DNA of 64,000 bases. It comes from Tenodera sinensis. Taxonomy: Eukaryota > Arthropoda > Insecta > Mantodea > Mantidae. Location: NCBI GenBank assembly GCA_030765045.1, contig CM060964.1, positions 140,760,868-140,824,867 on the forward strand, in the 5' to 3' direction. The translations under genes and the position numbers were made by a program. Under the pieces are notes generated by a model. The model saw only the letters and a list, made by a program, of their open reading frames with translations, was not told the origin of the DNA and did not search any database. Numbering within the stretch: the first letter of the stretch is position 1; each line of letters starts with the position of its first letter. Positions 35,326 through 46,055 of this stretch are shown piece by piece.

Positions 35326-35821
35326 AATAAATTATAGTTTAAAAAACTAAACAGACATGCTTTTATAACAAACCAAACTAAAAAGTGGAAAAAAATTTTA
35401 AGTATGAAGAGTTTGTTCTATATCGATATAAAGTAAACTAGTTCATTATATTTCAAAATGTTGTAACAAGTTTAAAATAAAAACTAATGTGCATTAACAA
35501 AATAATAAATTTTATTGTAAAAAGTGTGGGGTGCTTTTCACGTTACTTTTGTCATAACTTTGCTGTTATAAATAGCTACCAATGTAACTATTTATAGCAT
35601 TGGATATCCGACACCCCACACTTTTTTACAATAAAATTTATTATTTTGTCAATATAAATTAGCTTTTATTTTAAACTTGTTACAACATTTTGAAATATAA
35701 TGAACTAGTTGACTTTATATCGATATAGAACAAACTCTTCATACTTAAAATTATTTTCCACTTTTTAGTTCGGTTTGTTATAAAAGCATGTCTGTTTAGT
35801 TTTGTTAGACTATAATTTATT
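35326..35821. repeat. Large palindrome, ~210-bp arms
   Basis: Arms 35326-35536 and 35610-35821 are inverted repeats of about 95% identity (for example agtttgttctatatcgatat in both senses). The loop of about 73 bp contains another small inverted repeat (tgttataaatag/ctatttatagca). No protein is encoded. RNA from it would form a long hairpin. Confidence 0.9.
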
Positions 35822-38800
35822 CCTTCTTCTATCCCTTCCATCATTTGCATATACATTTGCATTAACAGTAATAAGTCTTTAAGCTTATGAATAGTGCTCA
35901 CTTAAATCATATTAAAGGAATTCAACAAAGTAGTAATTGTCATGTATCACTTTACATGATGCTGATGATAATATGTTCCAAAACAGTATTTTGGATAATT
36001 GCCTTTCACATGTGTATTGCAAGAGCTCATAAGCATGATTTAATATGATCAACTGGAAGATTTCTACTGGAGCTTGGGAAACAGGGAAGGTTCCATGGTC
36101 TTGCATTACATACACACTTGTAACTGTTGCATTGTAACACAACATAATCTCTGCAGTCAGAGCATTATATTTTGAACTGGCTACAAAAATTACGTGATCA
36201 TGTTAGTGCAAAGTTGCAGGAATGTTACTTTGGAACTGTATAAATGGACCTTTGGTTATTATTTGGAACAGTTCTATTTTAAAGGCCTTTCCAAAATAAT
36301 TCTCCAAAATATCTCTGTTAATCATTGTCATTTAACTAAACTTCTCCATACTCCACTATAACTTTTTATAAACATCATATATTGCAACTTAAGAAAAAGC
36401 GATGAAATTTGTATGGGTTAATGTAGCTCTAAAGTGTAAACAAGTGTTAATTGGTTTATAAATCGTCCACTAAAGTTTAAGAGGTAGACATATTTCTTGA
36501 GCATTTCAATGGTTTATTCTCTTTGCAAGTGTCTGTTACCTATCGGAACTGCTTCTGGCTATGCAACTTTCTCCAATGTAAGCAAGTTTGCCTCTAGTTT
36601 TAGGAAGAGCACAGATATTCTCCATGCTGGAAAGTGTGCTATGAACCAAAAAAGTTAGAGAACCTCATATATAAGGAATAGTCAAAATTTGTACAAATAA
36701 TTGAGCAACCACAAACATACCTGTGACAATGACTGTATGCTTATATGTCTAACAACTTTGGTGGTCTAATTTGCACATAGAATCCTTCACATTTTAAGAA
36801 CAAGTCTGGTGATGTGTATAGCCAAAGTGCACTGTGATTGGCAGAAGCGTGGCCAGTCCATTGGTAAGGGAGATGTTCATTCTAAAGGCATTAAACTGTT
36901 CCGATAGTAGACTAACCATCCTCATGTTGGCTCAGATAGTAACTAAAAGTCCTTGTCCGAGTGGGGTGAAAATTGAAATAAGTTAGGTGCTCTCTTGGTT
37001 ACCTTGTGGTTTTCTCATCCATTGATGCCTAAGGTTTGTTTGTAATAAGTAGTTTCTGTAGGATAAACATTTATAAAATAGGTTAATTAATTTAAAATTG
37101 CCATATATAAATCTTATGATATCTTACCAGTGGAATAAGATATCCACAGATTTGCAGAGGGTTAAATTTTAAAGCATGGCACTCCTTTGGACACACATCG
37201 TAATCTTTAGAGTGAGTATGTAAGCTGTGAAGATAAGTATTTATTCCTTTTATCTCATCTTTTTCTCATTGTTTTTAAGGCAAATTTAAAGTTCTTAATT
37301 AAAATGCAACTTCTTGAGCTTGCGACAGAGTTAGGTATTTAAGGAAGTCAAAGAGTTTGCAGGCATACATTTTGGGCCTCTTTTAGAAGTGTGTAATGTG
37401 CAGTTAGTGTACCAATTACAAAGTATGTGTAATACTAGTAATATTTACTGCTCCTTTACTTTCAACAAATAACTCCGTGTTGAGGTCCAGACCATTCTGA
37501 TGCAATGGTCACTTTTGAATTACAATATACCAAAGGACTGAGAGTGTTGTCTGTGTGTTTATGCTGAGTGTGGGCTGTACTACTACTATTTCAGAACTCT
37601 AAATAAAAGGCTAATGAGTAATGACAGCACAATGTCTTCCCATTGGACAGTGCATCGCATTCTAACTCCATTCTATCTCTATGTTGAATGGCTTGTCAAA
37701 ACATAATTTTATTAGCATATAATCACTGCCCGGCTCAATTAGAGAGTTAACAGTTATATTTGTAACTCTAGTATTCTTTGGAGTATTGGGGTTATACCAT
37801 TTTAAATTTAGGTTCAAGTGATTGGTCCCAGTCCACTGTATATATGTTTATTTTAATCTCAGACATTTTCTGATAATACATTTGTGATAACAAAAAAACC
37901 GTTCTAATAAAGGGACTGATTTTATCATTCTTACTATACACAGCAAGGTCCAAAGGCCGCAATTGAGTGACAAGGCCATGGAGTTTACATTTAAGACATT
38001 TGTTCGTGCAGAAACTCAAATGGGGGCATAATTGTGGACATGGTCTATCTACCTAGAATTAATGATACTCATCACAAGAAGTCATGTGATATGATGTAAT
38101 ATAATGTACAAGTCTTAATAAATGGTGGTGAATGGTGCTATTGAGAGTTAGATTAATACGAATCAAAAATTGTTGAGTTAAGTTTCACTCTCAGGTGACA
38201 AATTTGAAACAGCTAGCGTGTAGCAAAGGTTTAAGTGTTGAATTATATTACTCTATTTAAATTTTGATGTTATAAATTCTTTTATTTTTAAACATCTAAT
38301 GGGAAACAAAAAGGTTTATATTTAAACAAAGCAATAAAATGGATGATAGTTTTCGAATTACAGCTGTTATAACCAGATTGAATATATCATTCTAGCCTTG
38401 TTTCCTGAACACTATTTTAATTATTATATATATATTATATCAGAATTATTCATATAACGTTATTCTTAGCTTCATATTACACTGAGTTTCATCAGATTAT
38501 GTGAAGTGCGTCATGGTCCTGGGTTCAGCAGTTGTACTGTAATGCTAAGATCTGTGAAATTGATTTTCGAGAAATTATTTTATTACGTTCAAGCCCATAG
38601 AAGTCTGAAAATAAATGAATACCTATTGAACTTCATTTCAGTGTATGTGCCAGGGAAGAGAATAATATTTATGAGTTGATGAAAAGTAATGGTATGGTTT
38701 AGAATTAATTGGTAATAAATACTCTCTGTGTTTCTCAACTATGAGCTCTTTTTCATAAAATGAGTGGATATGCTTTGGCTTGAACCAAATAATAACCACT

Positions 38801-39120
38801 GTAAAAGTGGTTTGCATTAAATAAAAAAAATGTTTGATTTAAACAGTGGCATTTTAAAATTCAAGCTTTTCAATATACTTATCTGTTCAGCTTTGGTTCA
38901 GAGAAACTTTACTTCAAACTAAAAAGAGCTGTATGCTGCTTAAGAGTAGTGCAGTACATAAATAGCACACTTTCATAAATTCACTACTAAGAAATTATTA
39001 CATTTGTAAATTCAAGGGCTGGCATGAAGCTGTTTTTAGATCAAGAGACTTTAAATGAAGAGCTATGTCCTCTCACACTACTATGCATTGTAAAAGCAAT
39101 ATTTGTGAAGCATTATATTT
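35822..39120. other. No gene or clear repeat (intron 1, 3' part)
   Basis: About 3.3 kb of AT-rich intron without a recognised family. Minus-strand frames at 35912-36145 and 37792-38019 have no known motif. Confidence 0.5.
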
Positions 39121-39141
39121 ATGCTAATTTTGTTTTTACAG

Positions 39142-39289
39142 AGTGATTTCAGTGGTCGCGTGGTAAATAATGACCATTTCCTTTACTGGGGAGAAGTAAC
39201 CAAAACATCAGAAGATGGCATTGATTTTTTATTCCAAGTGATCGAGCAGACAGAATTTATAGATGATGCAACTTTTCAACCATTCAAGG
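39142..39289 (+). CDS. RhoGAPp190: p190 RhoGAP, coding exon 2
   Basis: The exon encodes SDFSGRVVNNDHFLYWGEVT and ends VIEQTEFIDDATFQPFK plus the first base of a Gly codon. This block is almost unchanged in p190 proteins of vertebrates and flies (SDFGGRVVNNDHFLYWGEV, VEQTEFIDDQTFQP). It belongs to the N-terminal GTP-binding domain. The acceptor is ttttgtttttacag. The donor is AAGG|gtttgt, phase 1. Joining to exon 1 gives VLSQ-SDF without a gap. Confidence 0.95.
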
Positions 39290-39819
39290 GTTTGTATATA
39301 ACATAGAAGTGTCAATTTTATGACTGCAAGGAAAGGGAGTTATTTTTATAGACAAATTTTTACTTTACTGGATTGAAATGGAAGACAATATTTTGATTTA
39401 TTAGGTTTTAAATGAGACTACTGTAAAAAATGTAGAAATGTTATTATTAATGAAGCAGTTTTCATATAAAAGCAGTAGTCCTCAATTGTTAAGATGCAGT
39501 GGCACTGTGAATTGCTTTCTTTATAAAACATTAGCTCATAAGTACTAAATATGGTTTATTTTTAAACATTAAACAACAAGGGTATTAAAACAGGAAAACA
39601 TTCATTGATGTCTATTTAGAGGCAAGAAAAACAGCATATGCTTAAGACTAATAATTTCAGTGCTTCATAAATTAAAACAAAACCGTAGGAACATCTTTAC
39701 CGTAGGAACATCTTTATATGGTTTGTCTAGTAAATTATTCTCCCAAAGAATAACAAGAAAGCAGAACTCAAATCGCAGTCAATAATATGGCCTTCATTTT
39801 TCTTCCAAATTGTCTGCCC

Positions 39820-40065
39820 CTGTGATGTGGGATTAGCATGTATGCCTCACGTTCAAAAGATCTCAAGTTCTAATCTCAGGGTTGTTATCTGGATGTTTTG
39901 CCAGGGTTTTCCCTTAGCCTGAGAAGAGGAATGTTGGATAACTTTAAGCACTGTGGACACCAGGCTCTCATGTCAGCATCATTTCCCTATTTCATTCATT
40001 GTCCTATATGATCTACCAGGTTCAAGGGCATTAAACCTCAAGCTCCCCCTCCTCCTCCCCCAAAA
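39820..40065 (+). mobile_element. tRNA-derived SINE, family E
   Basis: A tRNA-like head has an A box near gggattagcatgtatgcctc and B box caagttctaatctcag. The body has the word ccagggttttcccttagcct. The tail atgatctaccaggttcaagg then gcattaaacct resembles the short retroposed tails and is followed by a (ctc)n run. No target duplication was found, and the ends are approximate. Confidence 0.7.
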
Positions 40066-40095
40066 AGGCAAAACATATTGAATTCTGTTAAACGA

Positions 40096-40105
40096 ACAAT
40101 ACATA
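40096..40105 (+). repeat. Target-site duplication, left (PLE dimer)
   Basis: acaatacata, identical to 44571-44580 on the far side of the PLE dimer. Confidence 0.85.
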
Positions 40106-40192
40106 TGTCAGCTTAGGCTTTCACGGCCGGCGTCTATTCAGTAAAATGATGTTTTTGGACTTATTGGCCGTGGTCGAGTCGGTGCATGAATA

Positions 40193-40230
40193 CCTGACGT
40201 TTCGCCCACCATTCTGACGAGCATCATCAG
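40193..40230 (-). ncRNA. Hammerhead-ribozyme-like core, left PLE copy
   Basis: On the minus strand it reads ctgatga-tgctcgtc-agaat-ggtgggc-gaaacgtc. This has the conserved hammerhead words CUGAUGA and GAAAC on either side of a possible stem II with wobbles. PLEs are known to encode hammerhead motifs. Stems I and III were not resolved by eye. Confidence 0.5.
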
Positions 40231-40277
40231 AGGAAGGACTTGTTTTTGTGAAAGGGAGCTCGTCAGGAGCGTCCGTC

Positions 40278-40790
40278 TTATATATGATTGGACGAGACGG
40301 CTCCCTCTCCCCCATTGGCTGCACCCAGCCAATCGTGGCCTGCATCAAGTTTTATATCTGGCTGGCAGTATGACTTTGTATGTGTGTTGGCCAGTACTGG
40401 TATCCATGTTTTGTGAATGTGTGCTGCTTCCCCTTTTCTATTGAAGTTATTAGTATGTTTAAAAATTTCTATGGCTCCACGGTACATTCTGGCATGGAAG
40501 TGTGCTGTGGTTTCACTGAATCTAATGTCATGGCCCTTTAATAAGGCGTGTTCGGGTACTGCTGATTTTTCTGTGTGTCCCAAGTGGCAGTTACTCTTGT
40601 ATTCCTTTATTCTGGTGTGTATACTTCTCATGGTGGTTCCAATGTATACTTGCCCATAATTACATGGTATACGGTAGACTCCTTGTGACGATAGCGGGTC
40701 CCGTTTGTCCTTAGCTAGTTAAGTTTTTTTTTTTTTATTTTGATGGTCGGTATGAAAATAGTTTTGATGTTGGTCTTTTCTAGTATACTC
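40278..40790 (-). pseudogene. PLE GIY-YIG endonuclease, left copy
   Basis: The minus strand carries DPLSSQGVYRIPCNYGQVYI, then RSIHTRIKEYKSNCHLGHTE, KSAVPEHALLKGHDIRF and AHFHARMYRGAIEIFKH. These are the YR-P-C, YIG-T, R and EH..GH parts of the PLE endonuclease, which nicks the target for insertion. A homopolymer A run near 40730 and a substitution in the region before the catalytic Tyr break the frame. Element X cuts it at its upstream edge. Confidence 0.8.
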
Positions 40791-41923
40791 GGCGCCAAAT
40801 AAGAAGGGGATTGACAGTTGCTACCCACGTGGTGGAAGGGTCTAAATGAACAGGAGGGGATGGGTGCGTTATGGCGATCGTCAGGGCAACGAAAAGAGCA
40901 ATCAATTAGAGCTAAGGGGTTTCCATAGCAACGCTAAACGCTAAACCAGTGTTGTCCATATTTAACACGTGATTAGCATGTGCCTGACCTGTAATCTAGC
41001 AGTAACATAAACTGTGCATCTTATCTTGTTTTCCCTACAATATATACCATGTCTCCCTCCAGCTGCAGCTTGCAACGTTTGTATCAGAGATTGCGTGTGT
41101 CCTGACAAGTTCGTTTGCATCATTCTATTTATTGTGGTTATTTGCTTTGTATTTACTTTCGTCTAAATCTATGTATTTGTGCGTATGTTGTGAGCATTTA
41201 CAACTGTCTCACTCCTTTAATGAATAATTATGTCCAAAAATATTGACAAAGACAGGGTAGCCAAACGAAAAGCTTTACGTACTCGGGAAGCGAATGAAAT
41301 TGTGCTTGGTAAGGTACACATCCCAATTAAAGGATTATGCAGTTGATGGTATTGCTGAAGAACATGGTTGCAAAATTGTTTGGTTTCGCTCTTTCCTAGT
41401 GTACTCCGATTTAATTAATTTGGGCCGAACCAAAGGGTTCCATTGTGTGAAACAAAGATTTCACTGTGTCGTCTGTAATAAAGCTACATCAATAAAAAGC
41501 TGAAAACTGTGAACAAGTGGTTAACAATACAAAGGGCCTAATAGCTGCAGCATGGGAAAATAGAGTCTTAGAAGCAAGGGTAGAACAGTTTGTCATTTCC
41601 ACAGGTAATTCCAGCAACGACAGCAATAATGCAAGCGATTTGGATATCAGCGGCATTTCCCATTACAATATTTCAAAAGTACGTTTCTTTTGTTAACATT
41701 AATCTTCACAGTGATATAATACTTCCATATTCCATCCTTTGCATGCAGATGAACTATTTTACTATTGTTTTCGAACACGAATATAAATTATACCTGCTTA
41801 CAAACGCAATCCAACTTTCTTCTTACACATAATGCTATGCGCTCTCCACGTGGCGCGATAAGCGGCAACGTCGCCTCTCAGTCATCGCCAACTGTCAATA
41901 CCTTTCTTGTTTCGCACCGATAA
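40787..41923. mobile_element. TA-flanked DNA transposon X (1.14 kb)
   Basis: Terminal inverted repeats of about 35 bp (outer part cggygcsaaayaagaa, inner part attgacagttg) are flanked by TA. Deleting the element plus one TA restores the left PLE sequence exactly (ctag-ta-gtttacc), which confirms the limits. Internal ccacgtgg words lie inside both ends. It carries a broken ORF (41231-41680). The family is not one I can name; TA target and length would suit a Tc1/mariner-group deletion derivative. Confidence 0.75.
41231..41680 (+). pseudogene. Broken ORF in element X, possible zinc-finger protein
   Basis: It starts MSKNIDKDRVAKRKALRTRE and passes through frames with HCVVCNKATSIK and AAWENRVLEARVEQFVI before a possible splice donor (aaa|gtacgt). 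The layout faintly resembles CGGBP1-like hAT-derived finger proteins (CxxC, then a serine-rich tail). Two frameshifts are needed. Function cannot be assigned. Confidence 0.3.
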
Positions 41924-41961
41924 TAGTTTACCAATGCGATCTGTGACCTTTATATATGGTA

Positions 41962-43252
41962 CGAGGGGCAATAAAATATAAACAGGCCTTTTGTACCAAA
42001 CAGTTTATTCATGAAGATTAATTAAAATGACAATTTTTCATACTTTTCTACATATTTGCCCATCTTTTCTATGCATTTGTTCCAACGGACAGGCAGTTTT
42101 TTAATGCCAGTTTCAAAGAAAGTACGAGGACGGGTGTGAAGCCAGTTGCATACAAAGTCTTTAACCACCTCATTGGTTGTGAAACGATGTCCTCCAAGAG
42201 TTTCTTTAAGTGGACCAAACTTGAACTCACATGGTGAGAGGTCCAGGCTGTAGGGTGGATGTGAAAGGGCAGTCCACTGCATTTCAGCCAATTTTTGCTG
42301 CGTTGCTGCTGCAGTGTGTGGTCTGGCATTGTCCTGCAGAATCAACACATTTCTGATTGGGCTACTGCGACGTTTTGACCGGAAATCAACTCGAACTTGA
42401 CTGAGAAGGTCACAGTAGTAGGCAGCATTAACAGTCCGTCATTGTTGTCCTTTTTGTTCAAGGAAATCAATGAGGACACCTTTCGAGTCCCAGAACACTG
42501 GCCAAAACTTTACCTGCTGACAGTCGTGACTTGGCTTTCGCTGGCAGTTGCTCTCCACTCCAGACTGGCCCTCTTTGATTTGGGTGTGTAATGATGCACC
42601 CATGTCTCATCACAAGTGATGATTCTGTCCAGAAGAGCATCACCTTCCTCTTTGTAGTGCATGAGAAGTGTGCGAGACATTTGAACTTGCACTGCTTTCT
42701 GTTCTGCAGTGAGAAACAGCAGAACCCAACGAGCTGACACTTTTCTTAATTTCAGCTCCCTTCGAATGATTGATTGGACACTCCCATAGCTTATGATAAG
42801 TTGTCGACAAATATCAAGCACTGTGATGTGGTGATCCCCTTCAATGATGTCTTGAACAGCTTGGATGTTTTCTGAGTTGATGCTGGTGCGTGGGCGGCGA
42901 GGGTGGGCTAAGTTTTCAATGTTCGCGTCCTTCATTAAACTCGCGGCACCAATGTTTAACTCTGGACCATGAAAGGGTTCTTTCCCCAAACTGTGGGAGT
43001 AACCGATGGCGAATTTCAGCTGCACTGACATTTTCATTGACAAGAAACTTGATTATTACTCGCTGCCTAACAGCTGGATGCACCTCTCTCTCGGACATCT
43101 CAGCAGTAATTGAGCAACAGAGCAAAACGAGTTCCCAAGGCCACTGCGCCCTTCCAGAGACCTCACTGCACGTGCTGTTTAAGCCTCAAACCCATACAGC
43201 ACTCTATGTGTGCACAGTAAATAATGGCCTGTTTATATTTGATTGCCCCTCG
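41962..43252 (-). mobile_element. Mariner element (1291 bp) with intact ends
   Basis: The 27-bp terminal inverted repeats begin cgaggggcaatmaaatataa and differ at one position. TA flanks both ends (41960-41961; 43253-43254). Removing it with one TA restores the PLE reading (atatggtagaaatg). It is full length for mariner and carries a decayed transposase on the minus strand. Confidence 0.93.
42022..43095 (-). pseudogene. Mariner transposase, frameshifted
   Basis: Minus-strand pieces: HTH MSEREVHPAVRQRVIIKFLV with WSRVKHWCREFNEG; the linker RRPRTSINSENIQAVQDIIE; first catalytic D in IITCDETWVHHYTPKSK; second in VLILQDNARPHTA; and the third block LSPCEFKFGPLKE, where the usual D of PCD is E. 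At least two frameshifts and one stop are present. The family cuts and pastes at TA via a DD34D triad, and this copy is inactive. Confidence 0.88.
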
Positions 43253-43254
43253 TA

Positions 43255-43431
43255 GAAATGCTCTTAAGTTGTTGTTCCATACTCTCTTTGCGGTTGCACT
43301 GTCTCTTTGGATGTGATGCCATGATTATTTCTTTTTGACTATCCATTTTTCTGTAGGGTTCCGCGTAGGTGTTTAAGTTCTTGTTTTAGCGTGGCCAGTT
43401 CACAGACTGTCTTGCTCATTCTGTTAAAGTC
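43255..43431 (-). mobile_element. 5'-truncated start of the left PLE copy
   Basis: The reverse complement matches 43453-43617 of the right copy (for example aaatggat..., catcacatccaaagag, caaccgcaaagagag). It is the part of the left copy upstream of the mariner insertion. The two copies start at the same base (gact[t/a]taac[a/g]gaatgagc), so the truncation point is shared. Confidence 0.85.
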
Positions 43432-43617
43432 TCGACAAAAGAATAGTATAAAGACTATAACGGAATGAGCCAGACGGATCTGTGAACTGGCCTCGCTAAA
43501 AGAGGAACTCAAACACCTACATGGAACCCTGCAGAAAAATGGATATAGTCAGAAAGAAATAATCAGGGCATCACATCCAAAGAGACGATGCAACCGCAAA
43601 GAGAGTACGGAACAACA

Positions 43618-43851
43618 ATTTTAAATTAAATTATTTTGTTGTTTAATGACGCTGTCAATTGCCAGGATCACATCAGTGTCACTGGTGTGGCGGAATTTTG
43701 TCCCACAGGAGTTACTTTACATGCCAGTAAATCTACTTACATGGAACTGTCGTTTTTAAGCACACTTAAAAACCATCGGTCTGGACCGGATTTGAACCTG
43801 TGACCTTGGGATCAGTAGGCCAGCTAACCAACTGAGCCACCCAGACTGACC
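43618..43851 (-). mobile_element. SINE A copy inside the right PLE
   Basis: Reverse complement of the same family as 5177-5400 (shared: aattgccaggatcacatcag, tgaaccyg B box region). It is flanked by the 8-bp duplication gaacaaca (43610-43617 and 43852-43859). Excision in silico repairs the PLE frame. Confidence 0.92.
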
Positions 43852-43879
43852 GAACAACATAGAACATTTCTACCATATA

Positions 43880-44430
43880 TAAAGAAGGTCACAGATCGCA
43901 TTGGTAAACTACTAGAAAAGGCCAACACCAAAACTATTTTCATACCGACCATCAAAATAAAACAAAAACTTAACTCAGCTAAGTACAAACGGGATCCGCT
44001 GTCGTCACAAGGAGCATACCGTATACCATGCAGTTGTGAGCAAGTATACATTGGAACCACCAAGAGGAGTATAAACACCAGAATAAAGGAACAGAAGAGT
44101 AACTGCCACTTGAGACACACAGAAAAATCAGCAGTAACCGAACATGCCTTATTAAAGGGCCATGTCATTAGATTCAATGAAACCACAGCTCTCGACACCA
44201 CAGCACACTTCCATGCCAGAATGTACCGTGGGGCCATAAAAATTTTTAAACATACTAGTAACTTCAATAGAAAAGAGGAAGCAGCACGCATTCACAAAGC
44301 ATGGATACCAGTACTGGCTGACACACATACAAAGTCATACAGCCAGCCAGACATAAAACTTGATGCAGGCCACGATTGGCTGGGTGCAGCCAATGAGGGA
44401 GAGGGGGCGGTCTCGTCCCATCATATATAA
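43880..44430 (+). pseudogene. PLE linker and GIY-YIG endonuclease, right copy
   Basis: Starting at FLPYIKKVTDRIGKLLEKAN the frame runs through IFIPTIKIKQKL, GAYRIPCSCEQVYIGTTKRS (GIY-YIG core with CxC), RIKEQKSNCHLRHTEKSAVT and EHALLKGHVIRF, ending VSSHHI. It stays open to its stop, so it is better kept than the left copy. A duplicated-looking ETTALDTTAHF insertion is unique to this copy. Confidence 0.85.
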
Positions 44431-44477
44431 GACGGACGCTCCTGACGAGCTCCCTTTCACCAAAAAAAGTCCTTCCT

Positions 44478-44515
44478 CTGAAGATGCTCATCGGAATGGT
44501 GGGCGAAACGTCAGG
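44478..44515 (+). ncRNA. Hammerhead-ribozyme-like core, right PLE copy
   Basis: Reads ctgaaga-t-gctcatc-ggaat-ggtgggc-gaaacgtc. Seven pairs (two wobbles) between gctcatc and ggtgggc would form stem II between the conserved CUGANGA and GAAAC words. It corresponds to the left-copy motif. Confidence 0.5.
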
Positions 44516-44570
44516 TGTTCACGCATCGACTCGACCACGGCCAATAAGCCCGAAAACATCATTTTACTGC

Positions 44571-44580
44571 ACAATACATA
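44571..44580 (+). repeat. Target-site duplication, right (PLE dimer)
   Basis: acaatacata, identical to 40096-40105. Confidence 0.85.
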
Positions 44581-45059
44581 GTTCTGTTTATGGGCAAAGT
44601 TTCTTAATTTTCCATGATGTTTAATAACTACAGGGCACATTTCATAAAACAGGATCTTAGTTAAGCTGGAACTTGGTTAATTGGGGCTCGGATAACCGCA
44701 GCTCTACTGTATAAGTAACTGGTAGCCAACTTCATTTATTAGTGCTAAGTTATTACAATTATGATATGACTAGGCATTCAGCCCAGGCTCCTTGGCAGTC
44801 ATATCCAATTACGTGCAGTTTATAATAACTTCTTAGAAATACAAAATATTCAATAGGTACCATAGGGTTTTGTTTATACTAAACGCCATACAAAATTCAT
44901 ATGGCTCAAAATTAACCCAGATTCTATTCCAGGCCATACAAAGTAGTAAGTAACACTACTATCTACAACTATTATTAATAATCATTAATTATTTCTACCA
45001 CTTATAATTCTACATTATAATTCTCAAATTCTTTGTACTTCATACTCCCATTTACTTCA
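44581..45059. other. No gene seen (intron 2)
   Basis: AT-rich DNA. It may include the 3' end of the minus-strand LINE that follows, but no boundary is visible. Confidence 0.4.
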
Positions 45060-46055
45060 CCAACCATATCCATTTCTTCTTAACTCTAAATAAAAAGCTC
45101 TCCTAAGTTACTAATCTGGGATTACAGAAAATTTTTTTTATTACTACTGTTTTTACCATGTTCATCCATTTGCTTTGTATAAACTCTTTCGTCTAAATAT
45201 CGGTACCCCTGCATCCTAGTAAAATGTGGATTGCATCTTCTTTTTCTTTGTATATAGGGCAAATTTCTTCTTCTGTCCCTCCCCTGTAACACTTTATTCT
45301 CCAAACTTCCAGTTTAAACAATACAATACCTTCACTTTAATCCTTATTACACCTCTCAATATACATATTTTTCCCATCATTACTTCCAAATTCCTTATAA
45401 AATTTTAGTGAGCTTCATTTCTCCATCATTGTCCATAGCTTCTGTCTATATCTTCCAATTGGTATCTGTCAGCATACACTCTCTTCCTATTCATATATCA
45501 CCAATTATAAGTTAATTCCTTATTTAACCCAGCCAGTTCTTTGGGTGAATGCACTTCTGTAGTATAAGCAATCTTTCAAAATGTGCACCTGTGATAAGTG
45601 ATTAATTCTAAACCAATATTTTAGCACTCCTTCTATAAATAATCCTTGTACGCACACCTTGTGTAATTCTAACATAGCTCCTTACATTGAACTTATAAAG
45701 TCATTTTACAAAACAGTTTCGGTAACCTATCCATCTTTTCCCAACCTTCCCCTGCACCCTAGATTTCTATAGATACAGCCATCTTGAATCCACTAAAGCT
45801 TTATAGATCTGTTCCAACCATGTCATATTCATCATGTCTGATTTTTAAAAGAAGATACATGACAGATGTCAAGCAAGGGGGCCGTTGCTATGGAAATGTA
45901 AACAAAGGTTACCGCACTGTTTACACAAATAAATCCTGTAATCCTCAGGTCAGTTATCACTAGTTGTTTGTGAGAAACCGACCTTGGTTGGGCATTCACT
46001 TGCATTGTATGTTGTTGATCTACTTTGTTAAAACTCTGGTATTAAAATACTAGTT

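Larger units (their letters stand above)
26243..39141 (+). other. Intron 1 of p190 RhoGAP (12.9 kb)
   Basis: Bounded by gtactc (donor) and ttttgtttttacag (acceptor), phase 0. It carries a decayed mariner, PLE remnants, two palindromes, a hAT derivative, simple repeats and a composite tandem/palindromic element, all described separately. Confidence 0.85.
40106..44570. mobile_element. Head-to-head Penelope-like element dimer
   Basis: Two copies of the same PLE lie in opposite orientation with their 5'-truncated ends meeting at a 21-nt spacer (43432-43452). The left copy is on the minus strand and the right copy on the plus strand. The whole 4.5-kb block is bounded by one perfect 10-bp duplication, so it entered as a unit. 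Without later insertions it would be about 1.8 kb. Both copies keep the C-terminal GIY-YIG endonuclease. The RT palm is absent from both. The left copy has about 34 bp more of the PLE 3' end than the right. Confidence 0.85.
43453..44570 (+). mobile_element. Right PLE copy
   Basis: The plus-strand copy is split by SINE A. Removing the SINE restores a continuous frame through STEQHRTFLPYIKKVTDRIG and on to the endonuclease. It ends 14 bases after the last shared PLE word, at the right target duplication. Confidence 0.85.

Noticed and set aside
40921..45910. RFX-like word (gttgctatggaaa or its reverse) in element X (40921) and in transposon Z (45893)
   Set aside because: Two chance-compatible occurrences; too little to call a shared promoter site.
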